A DNA stretch of 64,000 bases from Verrucomicrobiia bacterium. Lineage in GTDB: Bacteria; Verrucomicrobiota; Verrucomicrobiia; Verrucomicrobiales; Akkermansiaceae. A program made the position numbers and the translations under genes. Shown in pieces: positions 9,746 to 18,340 of this stretch. Each line of letters begins with the position of its first letter. Position 1 is the stretch's first letter. The notes under the pieces were generated by a model that ran no database searches, was not told the origin of the DNA, and worked only from the letters and a program-made list of their open reading frames with translations. The stretch lies in assembly GCA_030432565.1 (NCBI GenBank), contig JAUIGV010000020.1:1-64000 (forward strand), read 5' to 3'.

Positions 9746-10402
9746 GTGATCAAGGTCAGCAATCTCGATGTCAATTTTGAGACTCCCGGCGAAATCGTGG
9801 AAGTCCTCAAAGGGCTGGATTTTTCCGTCGAAAAAGGTGCGGCGGCCGCCGTGGTCGGGCCTTCGGGAAGTGGCAAAACCACCCTGCTCAATGTTCTGGG
9901 GGCCCTTCTCCCTCCCACCAAGGGCTCGGTCGAGATCGGCGGACAAGATATTGCCAGGTTTAACGAGAAGGAAGCCGCCCGCTTTCGGAATCAGGAACTA
10001 GGCTTTGTTTTCCAGCAACACCACCTCCTTCCCCAGCTCACCGTCATGGAAAATGTTCTCACGCCACGGCTTGCCGGCGGATGGAAGGAAAGCGAAGACG
10101 AAACCCGAAAACGAGCGGCCGAACTCCTGGAACGGGTCGGCTTGAGCCACCGTATGAACCACCGCCCGGGCGAACTCTCCGGCGGCGAAAAACAGCGTAC
10201 CGCCGTAGCCAGAGCCTTAATCAACCAACCCCGCGTGGTCCTTGCCGACGAACCAACCGGAGCGCTCGACGGAGAAACCGGCAGCAAAGTTGCCGACCTT
10301 CTCCTGGAAATCCAAAAGGAAGACGGCGTCACTTTGGTCGTCGTCACTCACGATCTTGATCTCGCAAAGCGGGTCGGCGGGGTCTTCGATCTTGGGAAGT
10401 GA
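9746..10402 (+). CDS. ABC transporter ATPase, LolD/MacB-like
   Basis: A 218-residue nucleotide-binding subunit with Walker A GPSGSGKT (38-45), Q-loop GFVFQQHHLLPQLT, signature LSGGEKQR (144-151), Walker B VVLADEP (164-170) and a late His in VVVTHDLDLA. The FVFQ..HLLP..T.MENV pattern is typical of the LolD/FtsE/MacB group, which works with FtsX-type permeases in lipoprotein release or efflux. No permease is adjacent, so its partner must be elsewhere. GTG 9746 begins directly before MIKVSNLDVNF, the expected N terminus. Confidence 0.9.
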   Translation: MIKVSNLDVNFETPGEIVEVLKGLDFSVEKGAAAAVVGPSGSGKTTLLNVLGALLPPTKGSVEIGGQDIARFNEKEAARFRNQELGFVFQQHHLLPQLTVMENVLTPRLAGGWKESEDETRKRAAELLERVGLSHRMNHRPGELSGGEKQRTAVARALINQPRVVLADEPTGALDGETGSKVADLLLEIQKEDGVTLVVVTHDLDLAKRVGGVFDLGK

Positions 10403-10447
10403 GTCCCATTGTCGCCTTTACTGGCTCAACCGGCCATCGACGGCCTC

Positions 10448-11560
10448 TCAGGCGGGGCCGAAGTGGATGCCGAGGGCTTGGCTGAATTGCATCAGCTTCT
10501 TTTTTTCCCTCGGATCAATGAGAACGAGGGAGATGCCTTTTTTACCGGCGCGGGCGGTGCGTCCGCTGCGGTGGGTGTAGTAGTCGATTTGCTCGGGAAG
10601 TTGATGATGAACGACGAAGGCCAGGTCTTCGACATCGATTCCGCGAGCGGCGACGTCGGTGGCGACCAGGAACTGGGTGCGCTCTTTTTTGAAGGCGCGC
10701 ATGACCTTATCACGTTCGAGCTGGGTGAGGTCGCCCTGCAAGACGCCGACAGAGTGGCCGCGGTTGGCGAGTTTTTTACCAAGAATGTCAGCTCCATCGC
10801 GGGTGCGGGTAAAGATGAGGCCGCGCAGAGAACCCTGTCGGTGAAGGAATTCATCGATGAAGTCGGTCTTGTCATCCTTGACGCAGACGGCGAAACGATG
10901 GTCGATGTTGCGGTTGACGACGTTCCGGGTGTCAATCTTGACCGTTTTGGGATCGGGCGACATGCAGAATTTGATGAGTTCATCGAGTGCCCGGGGGAAG
11001 GTGGCGGAGAAAAGCCAGGTGGCTCTGCGATTCACGCTGATTTCAATCGCGGAGCGGATCTGGTCTTTGAAACCCATGGAGAGCATTTCGTCGGCTTCAT
11101 CAAGAATGAGATATTGGACATGATCGAGGGAGAGCGCCTTGCGTTTGAGAAGGTCGTAAAGTCTTCCGGGGGTTGCCACGAGGATGTGGGTGGGGCGCTG
11201 GAGGCGGGAGACCTGAACATCGATCTTATCCCCGCCGGCTGCGACTTCGAGGAAGATCCGCTGGTCGGCATACTTGGTGAATTTGAAGAGAGCTTTATGG
11301 ATTTGTTTGGCGAGTTCGCGGGTGGGAGCGAGAATGAGGCCCTGAATCTCCTTCTTCCCGGGATCGATCTTGCTGAGCAGGGGGAGGCCAAAAGCGGCGG
11401 TCTTCCCGGTGCCGGTCTGGGCCTGCGCCACGAAGTCATGCCCGCGCTCGAGAAGGTAGGGGATTGATTGGGACTGCACCGGCGTGGGTTTTCGAATGCC
11501 GAGTTCTTCGAGGCCTTTGATGAAGTCGGCGGAGATGCCGAGGGATTTGAAATCGCTCAC
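10448..11560 (-). CDS. DEAD-box RNA helicase, RhlE-type
   Basis: ATP-dependent RNA helicase of about 370 residues. Visible motifs: Q motif in FKSLGIS...KPTPVQSQSIP, motif I AQTGTGKT (about 47-54), DEAD in LILDEADEML (about 150), SAT in LFSATFP, and HRSGRTARAG for motif VI. It lacks the long basic tail found in many RhlE/DeaD proteins. I chose GTG 11560, giving the usual short start SDFKSLGIS; the reading frame stays open to 11725, but that extension runs into the oppositely oriented esterase gene at 11655 and shows no helicase homology. Likely roles are ribosome assembly or RNA decay. Confidence 0.92.
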   Translation of the reverse strand: MSDFKSLGISADFIKGLEELGIRKPTPVQSQSIPYLLERGHDFVAQAQTGTGKTAAFGLPLLSKIDPGKKEIQGLILAPTRELAKQIHKALFKFTKYADQRIFLEVAAGGDKIDVQVSRLQRPTHILVATPGRLYDLLKRKALSLDHVQYLILDEADEMLSMGFKDQIRSAIEISVNRRATWLFSATFPRALDELIKFCMSPDPKTVKIDTRNVVNRNIDHRFAVCVKDDKTDFIDEFLHRQGSLRGLIFTRTRDGADILGKKLANRGHSVGVLQGDLTQLERDKVMRAFKKERTQFLVATDVAARGIDVEDLAFVVHHQLPEQIDYYTHRSGRTARAGKKGISLVLIDPREKKKLMQFSQALGIHFGPA

Positions 11561-11654
11561 AAGACAAGGGTGTAGTCGCTGGAAGGGGGAAAGCCAAGCA
11601 TGGGAGCGGGAAGATCTTGAAAAAGGAGCGGGGGAGCGGGCGTAGGGTTGGGCC

Positions 11655-12668
11655 ATGCGGGTTCTCCTCACTTTTAGTCTATTGGTCGCGGCCCTTTCCG
11701 CGAAAAACACGGTGAAGGTCTTCATTTTAGCCGGTCAATCGAATATGGAGGGGAAGGCGCAGAATAAGTTGCTGGAATACCAGGCGACTGCTCCAAATAC
11801 CAAGAAGCACTTCGCACACCTGCGCGAAGACGGAAAGTGGATCGAACGGGACGATGTCATGATCAAGTATCTCAACCGCCACGGCAGGCTTACGATCGGA
11901 TACGGATCACGTGATCGCACCGGGGTGGAGCTGCAACTTGGACACACGCTGGGAGATCACTACGAGGAGCCGGTTCTTTTGATCAAGACGGCTTGGGGCG
12001 GTCATTCGCTTTACCAAAAGTTCCGCCCGCCATCGGCCGGATTGCCATCGGCCGAAAAACTCGCCGGGGAACTGGAAAAGGCCCGCGAGCGGACCAGGAA
12101 AAATAATGAGAAGCGAAAGAAGAACGACCCGCTGCCCACGATGGAGGACATCAAGGCAGGTTACGGGGTTTCCTGGCGCGAGATGCTCAAGGAAGTACGA
12201 GAAACACTGGAGAATTACGAAACACTCTTTCCATCACTGAAGGGAGCCACTCCGGAGATCGCAGGTTTCGTATGGTTTCAAGGCTGGAACGATCAGTATA
12301 ATGGAGCGGAAACCGAGTATGCTTCAAACATGACGCACTTCATCAAAGATGTGCGAAAGGAATTCGAATCGCCGGAAATGCCTTTTGTAATTGGAGTGAT
12401 GGGACAGAATGGTTCAAAGGAAGCCAAGGGCGCGATGAAGGTGATTCAAGACGCACAGATGGCGATGGAGAAGTTACCCAAGGTCAAAGCGGTGCGAACG
12501 GATGTCCTCATCGACAAAGCGGCCGAAGCCCTTTACCCGACCTGGAGAGAGAACATTCCCGAGTGGGAGAAGGTTGGTTCGGATCACGGCTATCACTACC
12601 TGGGCAGCGCGATTTGGTTTAACCGGATAGGGAAGGGTTTTGCCGAAGCTCTGCTGGAATTGGAGTAG
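11655..12668 (+). CDS. Secreted SASA-family carbohydrate esterase
   Basis: A 337-residue exported protein of the sialate O-acetylesterase-like (SASA/CE6) group. After a short signal peptide (about 1-16) comes block I FILAGQSNMEG with probable nucleophile Ser29. A conserved WFQGWND box follows, and DHGYHYLGSA near the C terminus supplies the likely Asp/His pair. It would deacetylate decorated polysaccharides. The gene is monocistronic, divergent from the helicase gene, and convergent with the GspG-like gene. Confidence 0.85.
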   Translation: MRVLLTFSLLVAALSAKNTVKVFILAGQSNMEGKAQNKLLEYQATAPNTKKHFAHLREDGKWIERDDVMIKYLNRHGRLTIGYGSRDRTGVELQLGHTLGDHYEEPVLLIKTAWGGHSLYQKFRPPSAGLPSAEKLAGELEKARERTRKNNEKRKKNDPLPTMEDIKAGYGVSWREMLKEVRETLENYETLFPSLKGATPEIAGFVWFQGWNDQYNGAETEYASNMTHFIKDVRKEFESPEMPFVIGVMGQNGSKEAKGAMKVIQDAQMAMEKLPKVKAVRTDVLIDKAAEALYPTWRENIPEWEKVGSDHGYHYLGSAIWFNRIGKGFAEALLELE

Positions 12669-12725
12669 CCGAAAACAGTCACTATCGGTAGGTCGGGGTG
12701 ATTGTTCGAGAGCTGGAGCACCCGG

Positions 12726-13154
12726 CTACCTGGCTTCTTGTTGACCTGAGAGGTCGTCTTCAGTTCCAAATTTTTTGTCAGGACCGGCTGAGATGAGTAC
12801 TGGTTTCTCAAGAACGCCGGTTCCAGAGTATTGATAGCGATAAAGAGTGCCCCATGGATCAAGGAAGGCATCAGCGTTGTTGACAGCCTGCACCCAGTCT
12901 TTTGGCAAAGGTTGACTGACGGGCCGCTGCAAAAGGGCTTGAAGTCCTTGCTCCTGGCTTGGATATTGACCCCCGATGTTTTTATATTGTTCCAGTGCTG
13001 ACTGAAGGGAATCGAGATCAGTTTTAACACTTTGGAAATTGCCCCCAGCACCGCAGGTCGTGGTGCCTAAACTGTAAATGTAGGCTCCGATCGGCAAGCC
13101 GGCCAAACCTGCTACAAGCGGAAGGGAGATTAGAAACGTGTTGAAGCGACTCAC
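12726..13154 (-). CDS. GspG-like major pseudopilin-domain protein, atypical N terminus
   Basis: A 142-residue protein with the type II secretion GspG C-terminal fold: LDSLQSALEQYKNIGGQYPS, then QGLQALL, DPWGTLYRY, and a calcium-site-like end SAGPDKKFGTEDDLS. The N terminus is a plain hydrophobic segment (about 5-27) and has no prepilin-peptidase site of the G-F-T-L-x-E type, so it is probably not a processed pilin. A decayed relative lies directly upstream (13208-13452). No other secretion genes are adjacent. It may be a stand-alone membrane-anchored member of the domain family. Confidence 0.75.
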   Translation of the reverse strand: MSRFNTFLISLPLVAGLAGLPIGAYIYSLGTTTCGAGGNFQSVKTDLDSLQSALEQYKNIGGQYPSQEQGLQALLQRPVSQPLPKDWVQAVNNADAFLDPWGTLYRYQYSGTGVLEKPVLISAGPDKKFGTEDDLSGQQEAR

Positions 13155-13207
13155 ACTTCAATAATGCCTCTGACGAACCCACTTGTTTCAAGAATGGTAA
13201 CTTCGCT

Positions 13208-13452
13208 TTAGGGCGTACTCCACGGGTCTTTCGAAACCGCTTTGTCGATTGCTTGCACCCGGTCACGGGCCCGGGGGAATGTTGTGGCCCTTTTATCAAG
13301 GACATTAAGCCTTGAGCTTCAGAGGGATAGATTCCGCCAATGACGCGATATTGATCAATCAACTTACTGAGTGACTTGATACTGCTTCCGGCGAGTCTCG
13401 CGGCCTCTTTGTCAGCCTTGTTGAGAGGAGCTAGCTTGGCTCCGAACTCTCC
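13208..13452 (-). pseudogene. Decayed GspG-domain gene fragment
   Basis: Read on the minus strand, this stretch has SLSKLIDQYRVIGGIYPS followed by EAQGLMS, closely matching the neighbouring intact gene. The match then continues in another frame as LDKRATTFPRARDRVQAIDK and AVSKDPWSTP before a TAA at 13208-13210. Loss of one base near 13298-13302 explains the switch. The hydrophobic N terminus is missing: the open frame begins right after a stop that abuts the end of the PQQ-repeat gene. Frameshift, nonsense codon and missing start together mark a dead paralogue. Confidence 0.8.
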
Positions 13453-14679
13453 CTAGTGGGTGGTTGTCAAATCGAGGCAGACCACTTCACCTTGATTGGT
13501 CCGGGCGAAGAGTTTGCCTTCTCCTATCGCAAGGGGTGCCCAGCAGAGTTTCTTGGAAATCTCCTCGAAGAACTGATGGCGTCCGGATTCGGTGAAGCCC
13601 TTTTCGCCGGCTTTACCGAAGACCACCATGCCGGTCTCGGTGAGGACCACGGTGGTTTCGCCAATCTTCGCGGTTGAGCCACGGGTGCCGGGGAGGGAAT
13701 GTTTCCAGAGGATATCACCGCTTTTGAAGTCCATACGGTAAAGTTCGGTGTTATAGCGCTTGTCGCCAAAGCAGCCGATCAGATCATCGCCCTCGACGAA
13801 GCAATTTTGAAAGATCATGGGAAGATCCCGGTTGCGATGGACGATTTCCGGTTTGGGCTTGGAAACATCGATAACTGCGTAGCCCATGTTGTATCCGGAA
13901 GAAATATGGACGAGATCGCCGAGGACCTGAGGATTTGAGGCATTGACATCGTAAGGGGTGCGCCACTCGTATTCGTAAAGGACCTTGCCCTTGGCTGATA
14001 GATCGTATCCCACCACAGAGCGGCCGTGAAAGACCACCGCAGCATCCTTGCCTTTGTGCTGGTAAAGAACAGGAGCGGCGTAGCCGGGGCGTGCTCCGTT
14101 GGAAGAACTCCAGACTGTTTTGCCGGTTTTCTTGTTCAAGGCGACCATCGCCCCTTTTTTCGAACAGGGGAGACAGAGGAGCACATCACCATAGACAACG
14201 GGCGACGACGAATACCCCCAAGTGGGCATGTTACCCGAGAGGTCGTCCTTGAATTTAACGATCCACTTTTCGTCGCCGGTCGCAGCATCGTAGCAGGAGA
14301 GGCGGCCGGACTTGGAGAGATTGTAAACGAGACCTTCATCAATGATGGGGGTGGCTCCGGGTCCGCCGTCATAAAATTTAGGGGCAAGCTTCTCGGAATA
14401 AGTCTTTTTCCAAAGGACGTCGCCACTTTTGGCATCGAAGCACCAAAGGGTATCGCGATCTTCATCATTACCCACGGTGTAAGCTCTTCCATCGCCAATA
14501 GTGAAGCTTGAGCAGCCTCGGCCTACCTTTGCCTTCCAGAGGACCTTGGGACCGTTCTTCTGGACAAGGGCAGGGATTTCGCCCTTGGCGGTGCCATTGC
14601 CATTGGGCCCCAAATAGGATGACCACGTGGATCCCCAGGTCATAAGGGTCAGACCTAAAAACAAGATGAAAATTTTCAT
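13453..14679 (-). CDS. Secreted PQQ-like beta-propeller repeat protein
   Basis: A 408-residue exported protein with repeated propeller-blade motifs of the BamB/PQQ_2 type: LWCFDAKSGDVLWKKTY, LSCYDAATGDEKWIVKF, MVALNKKTGKTVWSS, LYRMDFKSGDILWKHSL and a final VVCLDL. The first in-frame ATG (14718) is not followed by a signal peptide, while ATG 14679 (MKIFILFLGLTLMTWG) is, so I start there. Verrucomicrobia and Planctomycetes carry many such proteins; enzymatic use of PQQ is not implied. No BamB partner genes are adjacent. Confidence 0.85.
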   Translation of the reverse strand: MKIFILFLGLTLMTWGSTWSSYLGPNGNGTAKGEIPALVQKNGPKVLWKAKVGRGCSSFTIGDGRAYTVGNDEDRDTLWCFDAKSGDVLWKKTYSEKLAPKFYDGGPGATPIIDEGLVYNLSKSGRLSCYDAATGDEKWIVKFKDDLSGNMPTWGYSSSPVVYGDVLLCLPCSKKGAMVALNKKTGKTVWSSSNGARPGYAAPVLYQHKGKDAAVVFHGRSVVGYDLSAKGKVLYEYEWRTPYDVNASNPQVLGDLVHISSGYNMGYAVIDVSKPKPEIVHRNRDLPMIFQNCFVEGDDLIGCFGDKRYNTELYRMDFKSGDILWKHSLPGTRGSTAKIGETTVVLTETGMVVFGKAGEKGFTESGRHQFFEEISKKLCWAPLAIGEGKLFARTNQGEVVCLDLTTTH

Positions 14680-14983
14680 TCCTGAGTTATAACTGAGAAA
14701 AGGGAAAATGCCAAACATTGGCTTTCGGGATCACTTGTTTTTCCCAGTCTTCAGGGAAGTGAATAGATCAATTTTAATTTCGTCTTCGTCTTCTTAGTGG
14801 GAATAACCCGTTCAAATCTCTGTTCCACCGCTTTACCATGCGGGTTCCACGGATGGAATAACTCGTGAGCACAAGCGTGAGTAAGGTCCAGCGAATGGAA
14901 GAATTTTGGGAATTTCCTATTTTGATCCCTGCTGCCAAGATCTTGTTCACAGCCTTGTTGGGCCTATTTTACAAAACCTGATG
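14680..14983. other. Intergenic region between divergent PQQ-repeat gene and ribD
   Basis: About 300 nt that must hold promoters for both flanking genes. It is somewhat AT-rich in the middle (14760-14800). The FMN riboswitch core expected before some ribD genes was looked for and not found. A TTG-initiated extension of ribD to 14906 is possible but adds a segment with no deaminase homology. Confidence 0.5.
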
Positions 14984-16039
14984 ATGAAGATTTCCGAAGA
15001 TGAAAAGTGGATTCGAGTGGCCTTGGAAGAAGGGCGGAAGGGAATCGGACTTACTGCGCCCAATCCACCTGTGGGAGCGGTACTGGTCAAGGATGGTGCC
15101 GAGCTAGCCCGGGGTTGGCATCGTAGGGCGGGGACTCCGCACGCCGAACGGGATGCCTTGTCCAAAATTTCAGAGCATGAGGCCAAAGGCGCAACGGCTT
15201 ATGTGACGCTGGAACCATGCAGCACGCAGGGGCGCACGGGAGCTTGCACGGAAGCCTTGATTGCAGCGGGCGTGGCAAAAGTGGTTTATGGTGCGTGCGA
15301 TCCCAATCCTTCTCATGTCGGAGGGGCGGATGGGATTCTTGAAGCAGCGGGCATCGAGGTGGTCCAGCGAGTCCTCGAGGACGAATGTCTGGAATTGGTG
15401 CGGGGATTCGCGATGGTGCAGTCGGAAGGGCGACCTTGGGTGATTGCCAAAACCGCGATGTCTCTGGATGGCCGGATTACGCGCCCGCCCGGGGAAGGAC
15501 AGTGGCTGAGTGGTCCTTCGGCCCGCCAAGAAGTCCAACAGTTGCGCGTGGAGGCGGATGCCATTCTGACCTCGGGTGAGACGGTGAGGCGGGATGACCC
15601 GGCGCTGACTCTGAGGGGACCGGGAATTCCCCCCGGTAAAATGCAACCGTGGCGGGTGGTGATGACCCGACAGGAATTGGTCCGGGAAAGGTATCAGCTG
15701 TTTGTGGATGAGTGGAAGAACCGGACTTTGGTTTTTAAGAATCAATCAAAGTACGATATTTTACGTACTTTAGCGAATGAACACGAAGTGAACACGGTTT
15801 TGCTCGAGGCAGGCGGCTCCTTGCTGGGTTCTTTTCTCGATGAAGGATTGATTGATGAATGGGTCATCTACTTGGCGCCGATGGTGACGGGAGGTCCAAC
15901 GGCAGCGGTGGGAGGGCAGGGGAGTGGGACCCTCGAAGAGCGCATGAACCTGAAAAATGTCAGAATCCACGAAGTAGGTCGCGACCTCTGTGCGCGTGGC
16001 TTGGTTAATCGGGACTATGTAAAACCCCTTGAACGATAG
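14984..16039 (+). CDS. ribD: Bifunctional riboflavin biosynthesis deaminase/reductase RibD
   Basis: Catalyses the second and third steps of riboflavin synthesis. The N-terminal zinc deaminase has GLTAPNPPVGAVLV, the His-Ala-Glu box TPHAERDAL, and EPCSTQGRTGACTEAL with the two Cys ligands. The C-terminal reductase starts at VIAKTAMSLDGRI and contains GPSARQEVQQLR and the late EAGGSLLGSFL. Length is 351 residues, normal for RibD. Starts at 14981 and 14984 (ATGATG) are equivalent. The other rib genes are not nearby. Its product supports FAD supply, relevant to the ApbE gene elsewhere in the window. Confidence 0.95.
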   Translation: MKISEDEKWIRVALEEGRKGIGLTAPNPPVGAVLVKDGAELARGWHRRAGTPHAERDALSKISEHEAKGATAYVTLEPCSTQGRTGACTEALIAAGVAKVVYGACDPNPSHVGGADGILEAAGIEVVQRVLEDECLELVRGFAMVQSEGRPWVIAKTAMSLDGRITRPPGEGQWLSGPSARQEVQQLRVEADAILTSGETVRRDDPALTLRGPGIPPGKMQPWRVVMTRQELVRERYQLFVDEWKNRTLVFKNQSKYDILRTLANEHEVNTVLLEAGGSLLGSFLDEGLIDEWVIYLAPMVTGGPTAAVGGQGSGTLEERMNLKNVRIHEVGRDLCARGLVNRDYVKPLER

Positions 16040-16043
16040 GTGA

Positions 16044-17054
16044 TTAACCAAACATCTGGGTCCAGTGACTACCGTAGCGACCAAGCCCAATTCGTTTGTG
16101 GGATCCCTTGAACATGTTCTTATGGTGGCCAGGTGAGTAGAACCAACCTTTGTTGGCCGAGGCGGGTGAGGTCGACCCCATGTAGATGTTTTCTCCGCTT
16201 GCCTTGGTACCTTCGTTGGCAGCCCGGTCCCAGGGGGTTTTCTTGCCAGCGATGGGGGACTCGTGTGCAAAGAAATTATTTTTGGCCATATCTTCGGAAT
16301 GACCCCGGCTGGCATCGCAAAGCTTTGAATCGATCAAAAGAGCATTGAGACCGAGTAGGAGACGCCATTCATTGACTTCGCGAATCCCTTTGCGCTCGTC
16401 TGCGGGAATGTTTTCTTTTTCGGCAATCTTGTCGTTTTCTTTGATGATACGAAGGCCATCGCGGGGGAGCCCCGCAAACGAGGAAATTGCCTCTTTTTCG
16501 GTGGAGAGAATGTTGGCTTCTGCTTTTTCTTCGTCATGGAGAACTGCGGTGTCGACGATGGCGTCGCGAAATTTTGCGAGGGTTAGGACGATCTTGCGCT
16601 GTTGGTCCAAGGCGGCCGGGGCGGTGGCGAAGATTTGCCCGGCATCCGGCATGATGAGCCTTTTCAATCCTTCGATCGCGGGCATGCTTTTCGTTTTGAG
16701 AAGAGGTTTCATAGCGTTCTCACCGAGGTGATAAACCATCATGAAATCCTTACGATGCTGGCGGATTTTTCGATTCGCCTCTGCCTTGGCCTCGCCTGTG
16801 AATTGGCTCTTTACGAAGTCATTGTGATCTTTGAGGTAGCGGTCCCGGAGTTGCGGCCACGTGTGATCGAACTCTTTAAGAAGCGGAACAAGTTCCTTGT
16901 TTTCCAGATTCTCCAAATCGGAAACGAGATCACCAAGTCCCTTATCAGTTTCAATGACAGCTTGAAGGCGAACGAAGATTTCGTTCGTGGTGAGCGTCGC
17001 CGCTTTGATTGGAATCAAAGTGAGCAGCAGTAAAAGAAGGAAGAGGGGTTTCAT
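16044..17054 (-). CDS. Secreted CAP (SCP/PR-1) domain protein
   Basis: A 336-residue exported protein. A signal peptide (MKPLFLLLLLLTLIPIKA) is followed by a ~200-residue helical, charged region of unknown fold and then a C-terminal CAP domain: VNEWRLLLGLNALLIDSKLC, ASRGHSEDMAKNNFFAHESP, GENIYMG, and W..SPGHHKNMF near the end. The conserved His/Glu cavity residues are present (RGHSEDM, GENI, GHHKNM). ATG 17054 is chosen because of the signal peptide; upstream codons to 17342 are low-complexity and overlap the terminator and the next gene. Bacterial CAP proteins mostly lack a defined role. Confidence 0.85.
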   Translation of the reverse strand: MKPLFLLLLLLTLIPIKAATLTTNEIFVRLQAVIETDKGLGDLVSDLENLENKELVPLLKEFDHTWPQLRDRYLKDHNDFVKSQFTGEAKAEANRKIRQHRKDFMMVYHLGENAMKPLLKTKSMPAIEGLKRLIMPDAGQIFATAPAALDQQRKIVLTLAKFRDAIVDTAVLHDEEKAEANILSTEKEAISSFAGLPRDGLRIIKENDKIAEKENIPADERKGIREVNEWRLLLGLNALLIDSKLCDASRGHSEDMAKNNFFAHESPIAGKKTPWDRAANEGTKASGENIYMGSTSPASANKGWFYSPGHHKNMFKGSHKRIGLGRYGSHWTQMFG

Positions 17055-17104
17055 GATGGTCTCGAAGGTGCGCGATGGTAACGTTGACAGGCTTGCTTGT
17101 CTTT

Positions 17105-17140
17105 GAAAAAAGAAGGCTCCCTTCTTGAGAAGAGAGCCTT
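17105..17140 (-). terminator. Rho-independent terminator after the small secreted-protein gene
   Basis: On the minus strand an AAGGCTC/GAGCCTT stem (17113-17119 with 17134-17140), extended inward by CTTC/GAAG, is followed by a T-rich tract (17105-17111). It ends transcription from the 17167-17499 gene and insulates the CAP gene. Confidence 0.85.
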
Positions 17141-17166
17141 GGGTCTTGAGTAAAACAGGAGCCACC

Positions 17167-17499
17167 TTAGCGGCAGCGTTGCTGTTGGTATCGTTGGCGC
17201 CAGCGGGGATTATGGGTGCGGATGTAGCGTTCGCGTTCAAGACGTCGCTGAAATTCGCGTTGAGCCGCGATGCGACGTTGGCGCTCGAGATAACGGCTGA
17301 GTTCATACCCGGTGAGGCGTTCGCTGTGGTAGTGGTTGCCATGGCGAACGCGTTTGGAGTAGATCGGGCTTCCGCACGGAAGGTATCCGCTGATGAAAAC
17401 GGTTGTTACGGGACCCTGGTTGCAGTGTCTCTGGGCTGCGGCAGGGAGGGCCAGTCCGCCAGTTAAAAGGGTGATTCCGAGGATCAATAGTTTTTTCAT
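17167..17499 (-). CDS. Small secreted hypothetical protein
   Basis: A 110-residue exported protein with signal peptide MKKLLILGITLLTGGLALPAAA. The mature part begins with a short Cys-containing stretch (HCNQGPVTTVFISGYLPCGS) and continues as a very basic Arg/Gln/Tyr-rich helix (about residues 60-108). The composition resembles small periplasmic or outer-membrane-associated proteins, but I recognise no family. A strong terminator follows the gene. Confidence 0.75.
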   Translation of the reverse strand: MKKLLILGITLLTGGLALPAAAQRHCNQGPVTTVFISGYLPCGSPIYSKRVRHGNHYHSERLTGYELSRYLERQRRIAAQREFQRRLERERYIRTHNPRWRQRYQQQRCR

Positions 17500-17681
17500 T
17501 TTCTTGGTTTGGTTGGGTTAACTGGTGCTGTCGGGTGTGACGCAAGGGAGGCGGACGGAATTCAAAGAAAATCTGAACAAGGCTTGTTGGCGGCTTCAAT
17601 CGCGCTTCCAAAATTAGTATCCCTTTATAATGAATGAAATCGATTTGGTGTGGTCTAATCCATCAGTAAGAAAAATTGATT

Positions 17682-18059
17682 ATGAGCGAAAAATTTAACC
17701 AAAATCCCGAAAACTCCTGTGAGGGAAGTGAGAGCAAGCGTCAGTTCGACTCCTTTGGCGAAGCGTTCAAAGCAGGGACTACCGATGGTGCCGCCAAGGC
17801 TCGTGAGAAGGCCCCCGGGCTCAAGACCGGGGTCGCCGATGCCGTTCACGATATGGCCTATGGTCTTGCCTACGGATCGGTCTTTGCCGCTGCTTTTATT
17901 AACGAATTGATTCCGGCGAATATCCGCGATGGTTTGTCCCGTGGAGCTGAAGACGGAAAAGCCGCTGGTAAAAAAGCCTGCGATACCGTTCAGGATGCCA
18001 TAGGCCCTGATGACAAACCAATTGAAGGAAGTGATATCACTAATCCTTCTTTTTCTTAA
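17682..18059 (+). CDS. Hypothetical small Ala/Gly-rich protein
   Basis: A 125-residue protein with no recognised domain. Residues 1-25 are polar and Asn/Glu-rich; the centre is Ala/Gly-rich with a weakly hydrophobic helix (AVHDMAYGLAYGSVFAAAFI), followed by a charged GLSRGAEDGKAAGKKA stretch. The repeated G-x-x-x-G/A spacing suggests an amphipathic helix at a membrane. A TTG six nt upstream could also be used, but the ATG is preferred. A terminator (18130-18173) follows, so it is a single-gene unit. Confidence 0.7.
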   Translation: MSEKFNQNPENSCEGSESKRQFDSFGEAFKAGTTDGAAKAREKAPGLKTGVADAVHDMAYGLAYGSVFAAAFINELIPANIRDGLSRGAEDGKAAGKKACDTVQDAIGPDDKPIEGSDITNPSFS

Positions 18060-18129
18060 ATTTTTAGACAGAACCATATTCTAACAGCGTTTATGTCTGT
18101 GTAACAAAGATTGTTGTTGCGTGTGTGCT

Positions 18130-18173
18130 CAACAGCGGTTCGCCTTTCGAGGGGAGCCGCTGTTGTTATTTTA
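18130..18173 (+). terminator. Rho-independent terminator
   Basis: CAACAGCGGTTC (18130-18141) pairs perfectly with GAGCCGCTGTTG (18154-18165), followed by TTATTTT. It closes the small Ala/Gly-rich gene and separates it from mnmG. Confidence 0.85.
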
Positions 18174-18340
18174 GGGTAGTGTAAATCGTTGATTGACAAT
18201 GATTTAGCAATAATCTGAGGTCGTAGTGACTGTTCTAAATCCGAGGGAAGATTCTCTCAATCAGGACCTTATATCAATTTGGAGGCCCGCTTCGCCTTGC
18301 TTGTCTTTGTGGGGAATGTTGCTAGCTTCCGTCCTCGCCC

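Noticed and set aside
10409-11467. 352-codon plus-strand frame opposite the helicase
   Set aside because: Glu/Gly-rich shadow of the helicase coding strand; no start context or homology.
11561-11725. N-terminal extension of the DEAD-box helicase
   Set aside because: It overlaps the divergent esterase gene, shows no helicase homology, and the GTG at 11560 gives the normal family start.
14680-14983. Possible FMN riboswitch upstream of ribD
   Set aside because: The conserved core sequence blocks of that riboswitch class are not present.
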